A stretch of 61,726 nucleotides of DNA, taken from positions 1 to 61,726 of the forward strand of contig NZ_SCNV01000051.1 in assembly GCF_005503145.1 (NCBI RefSeq), read 5' to 3'. Of this stretch, positions 49,945-58,365 are shown piece by piece (positions within the stretch are counted from its first letter, which is position 1; the number at the start of each line of letters is the position of its first letter). Source of the stretch: Burkholderia sp. 4M9327F10 (lineage in GTDB: Bacteria; Pseudomonadota; Gammaproteobacteria; Burkholderiales; Burkholderiaceae). The notes below the pieces were generated by a model. The model had not been told where the DNA came from, did no database searches, and worked only from the letters and a program-made list of their open reading frames with translations. Position numbers and translations under genes: made by a program.

Positions 49945-51006
49945 TCAGAAAGTGGCTTGCGCAGCCGCGGTCTTGGGGATGAATGTGTCGAACGCACAAT
50001 GGCCTTGCCGGTAAACCTGCATTGCCACACCGTCTGCTTCGAGGCGAAACAGCGCGGTAGCCAGGGTGTTTTCGTCGTCGGGATCGAGCGGGTCGTCGCG
50101 GAAGATCGGCAGGCCGGCGGGCGCCTCGTCTCGCAGCACGCGCAGCAGCGCGTCGTCCGTCACCGGGGTGCGAAGCGAAGGCAGCAAGGCATCGACACGC
50201 GCCTGACGGTCGCGCGACGAATCGGTCACGATCTGCGCTTCGCGATCGCATCCGTCGTGAATCAGATGATTCGCATGACCGAAGCGCTGCGCAACCCCCA
50301 TAGCCGGAGACAGGATCGAGCAGCGCTGCACGGTGGCCTCGACACTCAACAGCCGGGCGTCGCCGACACAGCCGAGCGTGTGATGAAAGCCGCTGGCGCG
50401 CGGCGCCTCGCGCAACAGCGCGACGGCCTCGTCCAGCGAGCGGGTGTCGAGGACCGCACGAGCGAGGATCATGCGCGGCACGCCCGCCGCCGGCACACGG
50501 ATGCGCAGGTTGTTGATCGCCTGCACGAGACCGGCGCGGTTGACTGCAAACGTGTGACCGGGCAGCGAACCCGGGTAGTAGAAACTGACGAAACCCGGTT
50601 TACCGGCTGGCTGGACGTCTACCAGGAAGCACCGTTCGCGCAGATACGGATCGCCGTCTTCATTGTGGGCAATGAAACGCGCATTGCCCGCAACCGCCGC
50701 GAGCGTGGTGCAGCCGTCCGGCGCGTTGTGAATCAGCTCGCCGCGGCAGTTCCACAGAAACACGTCCTGCGCGGACCACCCCAGCCCGGCGGCCATGCCT
50801 TCGAGCTCTGCTACAAGCGCGGGAAAATGTGCTTCTGCGGCGCGCCGCAAGCTCTCCACAAACGGATGGCCACGCCACTGGCTGACCCGCTGCCACGCGG
50901 CGCTTTGCGCCATATAGGCCGACATGACCGGCCGCGCCAGCTCACCCAACCTGTAGCCGATATCATCGGGCTGGCCGGTGATCCGGAAAAGACTCCATTC
51001 CTGCAT
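49945..51006 (-). CDS. C45-family autoproteolytic acyltransferase/hydrolase
   Basis: 353-aa Ntn-hydrolase related to acyl-CoA:6-aminopenicillanic acid acyltransferase. The likely nucleophile and self-cleavage site is Cys99 in NAPDGCTTLAA, preceded by LWNCRGELIH; the following HNEDGDPY and PGSLPGHTFAVNRAGLVQAINN motifs are typical. Such enzymes self-process at Gly-Cys and hydrolyse or transfer acyl groups on amines. It is the first gene of the operon, 150 bp downstream of a strong promoter covered by an RpiR-type palindrome. Confidence 0.87.
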   Translation of the reverse strand: MQEWSLFRITGQPDDIGYRLGELARPVMSAYMAQSAAWQRVSQWRGHPFVESLRRAAEAHFPALVAELEGMAAGLGWSAQDVFLWNCRGELIHNAPDGCTTLAAVAGNARFIAHNEDGDPYLRERCFLVDVQPAGKPGFVSFYYPGSLPGHTFAVNRAGLVQAINNLRIRVPAAGVPRMILARAVLDTRSLDEAVALLREAPRASGFHHTLGCVGDARLLSVEATVQRCSILSPAMGVAQRFGHANHLIHDGCDREAQIVTDSSRDRQARVDALLPSLRTPVTDDALLRVLRDEAPAGLPIFRDDPLDPDDENTLATALFRLEADGVAMQVYRQGHCAFDTFIPKTAAAQATF

Positions 51007-51150
51007 TGACGGTTATGCCTCGTTGATGTCCTGCTCGCGATGACGCCGCAAAGGCATGACAACGCTAACCGCTCTGCCCGTGCAGCGACGCTGAAAGGAT
51101 GCCGTTAGCCCTCGTGGACACGCCGGCACCGATTCAACACTCGATACGAA

Positions 51151-51180
51151 TTTATACCTCTTAACAACATATGTTGTCAA
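51151..51180 (-). promoter_or_regulatory. Promoter of the C45-aminotransferase-CMD operon
   Basis: On the minus strand, TTGACA (51180-51175), an 18-bp spacer and TATAAA (51156-51151): near-consensus sigma-70 promoter. The -35 and spacer are inside the palindrome at 51161-51180. Confidence 0.75.
51161..51180. promoter_or_regulatory. Operator palindrome probably bound by the RpiR regulator
   Basis: TTAACAACATATGTTGTCAA, a 20-bp palindrome with one mismatched pair; the inner ACAACATATGTTGT is perfect. It overlaps the -35 and spacer of the promoter, as expected of a repressor site. A related copy, TTGACAACAAATGTTAC, lies at 53554-53570 upstream of the rpiR-type gene. Confidence 0.65.
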
Positions 51181-51260
51181 TGCGTTCGCAGCAACATCGA
51201 ATGGAGCGGAAACACCGGCGCTCTGGATAAAAACGCAGCAGCGTGCCGACTCGACACCGT

Positions 51261-52427
51261 TTATGCCCGCCTCCCGCCATCGCTCAACGGCTCGATCTCG
51301 TCCGGCCCAAAAAAGAAGCGATGACCCGGCATGCGCGCCATGCCAGGATCCTTGCCTGACTCGTCGCCGATCGTCACCGCCACATGCACGTGATCGTCGA
51401 AATCGCGCTCGATCGACTCGATGGTCGCGACCATGCCGCTTAAGGCAGCGTCGAAGATATCCGCGCGGCAGCGTGGATGCAGGCGGACCTGATCGCCCAC
51501 CTGAATTTCCACACCCGCGACGCGCACACATGCGAGATACGGCTGCCCATCCAGTTCAGCCGACGGCGACGCCCGCTCGGCGCTTTCCGGCGCAATCTGC
51601 GGAAAATCATAGAGGACGACCGGCGAGGCCAGCATCGTGTCGGGCCGGCTCTCGTCGCCTACCAGCACCGGCCACGCGCCAATGTTCTTGCACAATGCCG
51701 CGGCCGCCTCGAGCCCGGCCGGCGGATCGATCGACGACACGCATTCCCCGCCCCTGACGCTCAGGATCGTATGGCACGACACCAGGGCGTAAAGCGAGGC
51801 GGCAGCGCGTGTCAGCGTATCTGCGCGCTTTAACGGGGTTTCGTTGAGGATACGGATCATCACGCGGAAGGCGCCGCCTCCAGCCGGTTCGGCTGCCACT
51901 TCGACCCGGCCTTTCAGTTGACGGCGCGTGCGCCGCAACGCACCGCGCACCACGCGGTGACAGTCGGCAAGCGTCTCGAGATCGTTGCCTGCTTCGAACG
52001 CGAGCGCGATCTGGCGCGGTGAGCCAAGCAGTTCGCCCAGCACACACTCCGGAATGCGGATCTGCCGCTCGACGGCTTCCTGCCAGGGATAATAGCGGCG
52101 CCCGTCGATTTCGAGCATCGGCACCTGGCGCCAGGCCTGCGCCTCGGAGGCCGGCGCTCCGTGCGACGCGCCTGGCGCATCCAGCACAATGCGCTCGATC
52201 ACCTGCAGAAAGCCCACTTGCAGCGCGACGCGGGTGCGGGCATCGCCGCGCACGAGGAACTCGCTTTGCATCAGCCACGGATCGCGGCCCGATGCCTGCG
52301 AGTAAGCACGCGGATAAACGCCGCCAAAGGTCGAGCGCTGCCGGTACTTCACGGAAGACGGCCGGTATGGATACAACATGTATCCCTCATACAGCACGGC
52401 CTGAACCACGCTTTCGACTGGACTCAT
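51261..52427 (-). CDS. Conserved protein of unknown function
   Basis: 388-aa soluble protein. The conspicuous N-terminus VVQAVLYEGYMLYPYRPSSVKYRQRSTFGGVYPR and the later SCHTILSVRGG are strongly patterned and look conserved. I have the impression that proteins with this YEGYMLYPYRPSSVK start occur in hydrogenase gene clusters, but no hydrogenase gene is present here, so I assign no function. A GGGAGGG site 7 nt upstream supports the ATG at 52427. The C-terminal 90 residues contain a possible OB/SH3-like segment (VEIQVGDQVRLHPR). It is co-oriented with, but promoter-separated from, the C45 operon. Confidence 0.7.
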   Translation of the reverse strand: MSPVESVVQAVLYEGYMLYPYRPSSVKYRQRSTFGGVYPRAYSQASGRDPWLMQSEFLVRGDARTRVALQVGFLQVIERIVLDAPGASHGAPASEAQAWRQVPMLEIDGRRYYPWQEAVERQIRIPECVLGELLGSPRQIALAFEAGNDLETLADCHRVVRGALRRTRRQLKGRVEVAAEPAGGGAFRVMIRILNETPLKRADTLTRAAASLYALVSCHTILSVRGGECVSSIDPPAGLEAAAALCKNIGAWPVLVGDESRPDTMLASPVVLYDFPQIAPESAERASPSAELDGQPYLACVRVAGVEIQVGDQVRLHPRCRADIFDAALSGMVATIESIERDFDDHVHVAVTIGDESGKDPGMARMPGHRFFFGPDEIEPLSDGGRRA

Positions 52428-52660
52428 GAGACACCCTCCCCGACGCCGTCGAGCAGGCGGTCGACCGTTTGCTCTCAACTGGCGAGCCCATACCCCGTCT
52501 TGCCCACCTTGGCGGGCCGAAAAGGCTGCTTTTGAGTATAGGTGAGGGACGCCCAATAACCTAAGGCGGGATGCGGTTGCGGACCGAGCGGAGCTTGCCC
52601 ATTGCCCCCGCCATGGTGCAGCGCGCCATGGCGGCGCGGCACGCGCGACAGTTGGCGCAA

Positions 52661-53521
52661 TCAGGGAACGTACGCGCCCTTTGCGTGCATCGAACGTTCG
52701 GCAATCTCAAGCTGTTCGACAGCGCCAGCGCCTTCCAGCGCGAGCAGATGCGCGACCAGCGACTCGGCGATCGCAGTGGCCGCGACAAGCGACGGGAAAA
52801 ACGACGGGCTCTCGTGTGAAAAAATCAGCACCTTGTCGGCATTCAGCGCGATCGGCGACACCGCGCTGTCGGTGATCGCAATCAGCTTGCTGCCTTTTTC
52901 GAGCGCCGCTTCGGCCACCCTTGCAGCCTCCACCGAATACGGCGCAAAGCTGATGACGACGGTCGCACTATCGCGTTCGATGGTGCGCAACTGCATCTCC
53001 AGCGTGCCCGCTTCGCCTGCCAGCAGCGACACCGAAGGGCGAAACAGCCGGTAGCCGTACACGAGGCTGAACGCCACCGCATAGCACGAGCGAAACCCGG
53101 CCACGTGCACATGCGGCGCACGGCGCAGCAGACGCGCCGTCTCGACCGTGACACGCGCACTTTGCGCGGCGGTAACGTCCAGATTGTGTTGTTGCGCGAT
53201 TAGCAGATCATGCGCCAGCGCATCTTTGGCATTGATCTTGACAAGCGAGCGGGCGCGGCTTGCGAGCGGTTCCGGCCGCGTGCGCACGCGCGCCACGAAC
53301 AGGTCACGCAGCTCGTTCCAGCCAGGAAAACCCAGTTGCTGCGAGAGCCGCACGAGCGATGCCGGTTGCACCTGGGCCCGTTCAGCCACCTTGCGCATGG
53401 AGGAAACAGCGACTTCGTCGGGATGATCCAGCAGGAAAGCCGCTCCCATCTGGAATTGCGGACTCAGTTCTGAGAAGCGCGCCCGGATCAGGGCGGCAAG
53501 CTGGTCGAAACTGTCGGGCAT
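52661..53521 (-). CDS. RpiR-family regulator with SIS domain
   Basis: 286-aa transcription factor. Residues 1-77 form the RpiR HTH (FSELSPQFQMGAAFLLDHPDEVAVSSMRKVAERAQVQPASLVRLSQQLGFPGWNEL pattern), residues about 125-255 a SIS sugar-isomerase domain (TARLLRRAPHVHVAGFRSCYAVAFSLVYG). SIS domains sense phosphosugars or related small ligands. The ATG at 53521 is the start of the family-typical MPDSFDQLAALIRARF. The likely target is the C45 operon, as its operator palindrome recurs upstream of this gene, implying autoregulation. Confidence 0.87.
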   Translation of the reverse strand: MPDSFDQLAALIRARFSELSPQFQMGAAFLLDHPDEVAVSSMRKVAERAQVQPASLVRLSQQLGFPGWNELRDLFVARVRTRPEPLASRARSLVKINAKDALAHDLLIAQQHNLDVTAAQSARVTVETARLLRRAPHVHVAGFRSCYAVAFSLVYGYRLFRPSVSLLAGEAGTLEMQLRTIERDSATVVISFAPYSVEAARVAEAALEKGSKLIAITDSAVSPIALNADKVLIFSHESPSFFPSLVAATAIAESLVAHLLALEGAGAVEQLEIAERSMHAKGAYVP

Positions 53522-53553
53522 GCGATGGACCGGGGAGTAAGTTGGGAAGTCAG

Positions 53554-53570
53554 TTGACAACAAATGTTAC
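53554..53570. promoter_or_regulatory. Second copy of the RpiR operator, upstream of rpiR
   Basis: TTGACAACAAATGTTAC; 14 of 17 positions agree with the reverse complement of the site at 51161-51180. Starts 33 bp upstream of the rpiR ATG (53521). Confidence 0.5.
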
Positions 53571-53610
53571 CACCCGGCCTACCGCACGCACCACGATAGC
53601 TACGTCAGGC

Positions 53611-55890
53611 TTACAGCAATGCCACCACCCGTACATCCCCCTGTTCGGCCGAGGCCACCACCTTGCCCGCCACGCGCCGGAAGGTAATGGTCACGCTCGA
53701 ATCGCCGACGCGCATATCGCCGATTTCCAGCCAGTCGATACCATCGGGCAGCATCGGCTGTTCGATCAGGACTTCGCGCCGCGCCGCGTCCACGGTGACG
53801 CCCAGACATGCTTCCAGCATCATGAACGGCGAGCCTGCCGCCCACGCCTGCGGCAGACAAGCCACCGGATACGCGGTAGGCGGTTCGCCGCGCCGACGCG
53901 GAAAGCCGCAGAACAGTTCGGGCAGGCGCATGTCGAAATTGACCGCCGCCTGGAACAGCGCCTGCAGCAGCTTCACCGCGGTCGCCTTGCCGCCGTAGCG
54001 CGCCACGCCGCGAGCGCACAGGGCATTGTCGTGCGGCCAGACCGAGCCGTTGTGATACGCCATCGGATTGAAGCGCGCCTGCCCTGCCGCAAGCGTACGG
54101 ACACCCCAGCCGGTGTGGAACAGCGTCGATTCCAGACCCCGCACCACCGCTTCGCCGCGCTCGCGCGACGGCAGGCCGAAGGCGAGCAGATGGCCGGCGT
54201 TCGAGGCCATCACACGGCATAGTTCGCCATGACCGTCGAGCGCGATGCCGTAGAAGCCCGACTCTTCCATCCAGTATTTTTCTTCGACACACTCGCGGAT
54301 AGCTTTCGCCCGCTTGCTGTAACCGGCCGCGTCGTCTGGCTGACCACGCAGCGTGGCAAAGTGCGCCATCGTGTCGAACGCCGCGCTCGCGTAGGCCTGC
54401 ACTTCGACGAGTGCAATCGGACCGTCAGGAAAGCGTCCATCCGCGTGAAAGACTGAATCGTGACTGTCTTTCCAGCCCTGATTCGCAAGACCGCCATCCG
54501 ATTCGCGCTGATAGTCGAGCAGGCCATAGCGGTTCTTGTCGCAGACGCCCGCGACCCACTGCGCCGCGCGCACCAGCGCCGGCCACAACTCGTCGATCAG
54601 GGCCACGTCGTTGGTGCGCGCCACATAGGCGCCGGCCAGCACGATAAACAACGGCGTGGAGTCGACCCCGCCGTAATACAGCGCAAACGGCACCTCGCCG
54701 GTGGCCGCCATTTCGCTCTTGCGCATCTCATGCATGATCTTGCCGACCGCCGCATCGCGAAACGCCGAATTCTCGCGCGCCTGATGCTCGGCAAGAAAGC
54801 GCAGGACGCCACGTGCGAGGCCAGGCTGCAGCCAAAGCGTCTGCAGCGACGTAATCAGCGCATCGCGGCCAAACGGGGTCGAAAACCATGGGATGCCGGC
54901 ATAAGGATAAGGGCCGGTTTCCAGATCGGTGGTGAGCAGGCCGAGATCGGCAAGCGAGCGGTCGATCCATGCGTTGAAAAGCGGATTGCTCGAACGCACC
55001 CGCGCCGTTGCCCGGCGCCGCTCGCGCATCACGAGGTGGGCGTCGACCAGCGCCGCGCGCACGGCGGCTCGGCCGACGCGCGGACGCACCGTGTCGATCT
55101 GCGACAGGTGGGTCTCGCTCAGCGCATGCGCCGGCTTCGAGACGCCTGCACTTGCGACTGCCTGCTCGGCCTTCACCTGCACATCCACCGCGAGGTAGAT
55201 CGACACGCATGCCTGGGCCGGCAGGTTCACCGTATAGTCGGCCCGATTGGCAAAGAGCTTGTCCGGGGTCGGCGAGAACGCAATGCCTACGTTGCGCGCG
55301 ACGTTATCGAGCCCTACGTAGCCGAGCAGCACCTCGCCATTCTCGACGCGTGCCGGTTCGACCTTGCCCTGCTTGTCGCGTTTCAGGCCACGCACTTCGA
55401 ACATGTCGCGGAAGTCGCTGGCAAATGAAATGGAAAGCGGCACAACTGCGTCTTTGGTGCCGTAGTTGGTCAGTTCAATCGCTTCGTTGAGCACCGTGCC
55501 GGACAGCACGCGCACCCGCTCCACGTGAATCACACCCTCGGGCGTGCTGTCGCCGCCGAGCGGAGGCAAGGGCCGGTTGGTCAGATGCGCGGTAAAGGCC
55601 GTGTTGTCGCTGCTGACGCTGCCCGAAAGCAGCGACGGCGCGCGCCCGCCGAAAGTCAGCCGCAGTTGCGAAAGCACTCGCGTGTCGTTGACGAACAGGC
55701 CGTCGTCGATACCGGTGATGTCGCCCAGCGGGTCGTTGACGATAAAGGTGTCGCCCGACTTCAGCACGTACTGGTTCGCGCTAGCGACGTTGAGGTTTTC
55801 CGGCGGGATAAACGCGCCATCCGGTTCGTGTTCGCTGTGATCCACGCCGCCTGAGTGAGACAGTCCGCCAAGGGCTTCGGGTTGCTGCAT
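53611..55890 (-). CDS. Amylo-alpha-1,6-glucosidase-like (glycogen debranching) protein
   Basis: 759-aa protein. The N-terminal region (about 35-250) matches the debranching-enzyme N-terminal domain (LKSGDTFIVNDPLGDITGIDDGLFVNDTRVLSQL). The catalytic (alpha/alpha)6 domain follows: FSTPFGRDALITSLQTLWLQPGLARGVLRFLAEHQA near 350, YYGGVDSTPLFIVLAGAY and NPMAYHNGSVWPHDNALCARG, the features of GH133-like enzymes. It would remove alpha-1,6 branches from glycogen or related glucans. No glycogen synthesis genes are adjacent. A 6-bp palindrome lies 35 bp upstream of the start. Confidence 0.88.
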   Translation of the reverse strand: MQQPEALGGLSHSGGVDHSEHEPDGAFIPPENLNVASANQYVLKSGDTFIVNDPLGDITGIDDGLFVNDTRVLSQLRLTFGGRAPSLLSGSVSSDNTAFTAHLTNRPLPPLGGDSTPEGVIHVERVRVLSGTVLNEAIELTNYGTKDAVVPLSISFASDFRDMFEVRGLKRDKQGKVEPARVENGEVLLGYVGLDNVARNVGIAFSPTPDKLFANRADYTVNLPAQACVSIYLAVDVQVKAEQAVASAGVSKPAHALSETHLSQIDTVRPRVGRAAVRAALVDAHLVMRERRRATARVRSSNPLFNAWIDRSLADLGLLTTDLETGPYPYAGIPWFSTPFGRDALITSLQTLWLQPGLARGVLRFLAEHQARENSAFRDAAVGKIMHEMRKSEMAATGEVPFALYYGGVDSTPLFIVLAGAYVARTNDVALIDELWPALVRAAQWVAGVCDKNRYGLLDYQRESDGGLANQGWKDSHDSVFHADGRFPDGPIALVEVQAYASAAFDTMAHFATLRGQPDDAAGYSKRAKAIRECVEEKYWMEESGFYGIALDGHGELCRVMASNAGHLLAFGLPSRERGEAVVRGLESTLFHTGWGVRTLAAGQARFNPMAYHNGSVWPHDNALCARGVARYGGKATAVKLLQALFQAAVNFDMRLPELFCGFPRRRGEPPTAYPVACLPQAWAAGSPFMMLEACLGVTVDAARREVLIEQPMLPDGIDWLEIGDMRVGDSSVTITFRRVAGKVVASAEQGDVRVVALL

Positions 55891-55924
55891 CAGCTTGCTC
55901 CTGTGCTATGGGCTTCGTTCCGAT

Positions 55925-55939
55925 TGTAGAGGGTCTACA
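55925..55939. promoter_or_regulatory. Palindrome upstream of the debranching-enzyme gene
   Basis: TGTAGA-GGG-TCTACA, perfect 6-bp arms, 35 bp upstream of the ATG at 55890. A candidate operator with no known cognate regulator. Confidence 0.4.
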
Positions 55940-56116
55940 CCTGTCGAACGAACTTAACACAGGACTGTGGTGAATTTGAGCCAGTCAGACTTCCAGAAGG
56001 CGTAACAAATCGCTACGAACGATGCGCTGCGGCAGCGTATGCGCGCAGGTGGCACGCGTCATGCAGTTTTGGCGCAAGTTTCGACGCCCCCTCTGGCATG
56101 CCTCCGCCCGTAAACG

Positions 56117-56158
56117 GAGCGCGGGCGTTGCTCCTGTATCCGGAGACAACGCCCGCTC
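56117..56158. terminator. Hairpin downstream of gltA
   Basis: GAGCG CGGGCGTTG CTCC, 7-nt loop, then GGAG A CAACGCCCG CTC: long GC-rich stem with one bulge. It lies 79 bp after the gltA stop on the minus strand. A T-tract is lacking. The remaining 55891-56236 spacer contains no gene. Confidence 0.55.
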
Positions 56159-56236
56159 ACGGTCTGCGCTCGAGTTGTGCTCAAGCCGTCCCGTTAGTCA
56201 ATCAATGCTCAATCAGCGTTGCAATCGACGCTGCAA

Positions 56237-57538
56237 TCAGCGCTGAGCAATCGGCTTCGCTTCACGCGGCGTATCGCCGACGAACAACTGACGCGGACGG
56301 CCAATCTTCTGTTCCGGATCGGCGATCATTTCGTTCCATTGCGCAATCCAGCCCACCGTGCGCGCCATCGCGAAGATACACGTGAACATCGAGGTCGGGA
56401 TGCCCAGCGCGCGCTGCACAATGCCCGAGTAGAAGTCGACGTTCGGGTACAGCTTGCGCGACACGAAGTACTCGTCTTCCAGCGCGATCTTTTCCAGTGC
56501 CATGGCCAGCTTGAACAGCGGGTCGTCGTGCAGGCCCAGCTCTTCCAGCACTTCGTGGCAGGTTTCGCGCATCAGCTTGGCACGCGGGTCGTAGTTCTTG
56601 TACACGCGGTGACCGAAGCCCATCAGCTTCACGCCCGAGTTCTTGTCCTTCACCTGCTTGATGAACTCAGGAATGTTGTCGACCGAGCCGATCTCTTCCA
56701 GCATGTTCAGCGCCGCTTCGTTCGCGCCGCCGTGTGCCGGGCCCCACAGGCAGGCGATACCGGCTGCGATACACGCAAACGGGTTCGCGCCCGAGGAACC
56801 TGCCAGACGCACCGTCGAGGTCGAGGCGTTCTGCTCGTGGTCCGCGTGCAGGATCAGGATACGGTCCAGTGCGCGCACCAGCACGTCGTTGACCTTGTAC
56901 TCTTCGCACGGGTTCGAGAACATCATGTGCATGAAGTTCGCACTGTACGACAGGTCGTTCTTCGGATACACGAACGGCTGGCCGATGCTGTACTTGTACG
57001 CCATTGCCACCAGCGTCGGCAGCTTTGCGATCATGCGTGCCGCGGAGACTTCGCGGTGCTCCGGGTTATTGATGTCGAGCGAGTCGTGATAGAACGCCGA
57101 CAGCGCGCCGACTGCCGCCACCAGAATCGCCATCGGGTGCGCGTCGCGGCGGAAACCGCGGAAGAAGAAGTGCATCTGTTCGTGCACCATCGTGTGTTGC
57201 TTGACGGTGGCAACGAAGGCTTCCTTTTCCTTGGCGTTCGGCAGTTCGCCCTTGAGCAGCAAGTAGCAGGATTCGAGGAAGTCGGCGTTCTGCGCGAGGT
57301 TGTCGATCGGGTAGCCGCGGTACAGCAGCTCGCCCTTGTCGCCGTCGATATAGGTGATGGCCGAGTTGCACGCCGCCGTGGACATAAAGCCCGGGTCGTA
57401 CGTGAACTTGCCGGTCTGGCCGTAGAGCTTGCGGATGTCGATCACATCGGGCCCGAGCGTGCCCTTGTAGATCGGCAAATCAATCGTCTGGTCGCTGTCT
57501 GAAAACTTCAGCGTTGCGTGTGTCTTCGAGTCGTTCAT
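56237..57538 (-). CDS. gltA: Citrate synthase (type II, hexameric)
   Basis: 433-aa enzyme that condenses acetyl-CoA with oxaloacetate at the entry of the TCA cycle. Family motifs are intact: GPAHGGANEAALNML with the active-site His, GFGHRVYKNYDPRAK with the second His and Arg, and the aspartate-bearing VDFYSGIVQRALGIPTSMFTCIFAMARTVGW. The length and the 30-residue N-terminal extension fit the NADH-sensitive Gram-negative type. No sdh or mdh genes are beside it in this window; the gene upstream is divergent. Confidence 0.96.
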   Translation of the reverse strand: MNDSKTHATLKFSDSDQTIDLPIYKGTLGPDVIDIRKLYGQTGKFTYDPGFMSTAACNSAITYIDGDKGELLYRGYPIDNLAQNADFLESCYLLLKGELPNAKEKEAFVATVKQHTMVHEQMHFFFRGFRRDAHPMAILVAAVGALSAFYHDSLDINNPEHREVSAARMIAKLPTLVAMAYKYSIGQPFVYPKNDLSYSANFMHMMFSNPCEEYKVNDVLVRALDRILILHADHEQNASTSTVRLAGSSGANPFACIAAGIACLWGPAHGGANEAALNMLEEIGSVDNIPEFIKQVKDKNSGVKLMGFGHRVYKNYDPRAKLMRETCHEVLEELGLHDDPLFKLAMALEKIALEDEYFVSRKLYPNVDFYSGIVQRALGIPTSMFTCIFAMARTVGWIAQWNEMIADPEQKIGRPRQLFVGDTPREAKPIAQR

Positions 57539-57648
57539 CTACGCTTTCCTTTTGCTATCACATCGCACACGTGCCGGACTACGGGTGCTGTCATTGCTCG
57601 CCATGCTCCGGCTCAGGCCTTGCATTTTACGGCTCCGGCATCCATTGA

Positions 57649-57667
57649 TTGCGGCGATTGGCCGCAA
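57649..57667 (+). other. Hairpin in the gltA-57887 divergent spacer
   Basis: TTGCGGC-GATTG-GCCGCAA, 7-bp stem, in the leader-like stretch upstream of the orphan terminator at 57835. The spacer 57539-57886 holds the gltA promoter and probably that of the 57887 gene. Confidence 0.4.
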
Positions 57668-57834
57668 CAATCCATCTCTACTCAAGCAACATTCGTTGTT
57701 AATCAGCCAGTCAAATGAAAGGCGGCCTGCTTCGCGCAACAATGTTTTGCAACGGTTACGCAGCATAACTGCCTGCCGTCTGCGATACTCGTGCCGTGTC
57801 TTGCTCCCCCTGCAACACACACCGCTGTTTTTGG

Positions 57835-57857
57835 CCCGCCGCCCGCGGCGGGTCTTT
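57835..57857 (+). terminator. Orphan intrinsic terminator upstream of the 57887 gene
   Basis: CCCGCCGC-CC-GCGGCGGG, 8-bp stem (7 bp with a 4-nt loop), followed by TCTTTTT. No plus-strand gene ends upstream of it; the previous gene, gltA, is divergent. It would end a short RNA or attenuate the gene that starts 30 bp later. Confidence 0.75.
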
Positions 57858-57886
57858 TTATCCAGTCAGAAGAACAGGATTACCAG

Positions 57887-58288
57887 ATGAACGCCTCTCT
57901 CGAAACGCTGTTTCCGGATCACAACCACACCGAAGACAGCATCGTCACCGCACTGAACCATCAGGATATCGTGGTGGCATTGTCGGCTGCACTGAAGACG
58001 CAAAACGTCGCGGTGCTCCATATGCTTTACCCGCGCACGGATGCTCGCACGCACCACAGCCTCGACGCGCTCGTCGCGAAGCTGCACAGCCATGGCCTGC
58101 ATCAGGTTGCAAACCTCGTGGCCAATGAAGCGCACTACCTCGTGTTCAAGGATCCGGCGAAGGCATGGAAGGCCTTCCAGGAAATCCGCAACGACTCGCT
58201 CGCGATCGGCGTGCATCTGTACTACCACGGCCTCGTCGGCGAGAGCGCCGAAGTCGCGCTCGACGCGGACGCTCATCGCAAGGGCTAA
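57887..58288 (+). CDS. Small soluble protein of unknown function
   Basis: 133-aa protein, predicted mostly helical, with histidine-rich character (FPDHNHTEDS at the start, then DARTHHSLDALVAKLHSHGLHQVANLVANEAHYLVFKD). No family is recognised. An AGGA stretch precedes the ATG at 57887 by 9 nt. The gene lies 30 bp behind an intrinsic terminator, so its transcription may depend on readthrough or antitermination, or it starts within that gap. Its codon use resembles that of its neighbours. Confidence 0.7.
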   Translation: MNASLETLFPDHNHTEDSIVTALNHQDIVVALSAALKTQNVAVLHMLYPRTDARTHHSLDALVAKLHSHGLHQVANLVANEAHYLVFKDPAKAWKAFQEIRNDSLAIGVHLYYHGLVGESAEVALDADAHRKG

Positions 58289-58365
58289 GCACAAGGGCTC
58301 ACCGCAAGCCCGGGCTGCGGCGCTCCTGCAGGCTGCTGACCGGCGTTGGCCAACCAGCCGGCCCG

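Noticed and set aside
56219..57502. 427-aa plus-strand ORF opposite gltA
   Set aside because: Antisense shadow; gltA is a full-length citrate synthase.
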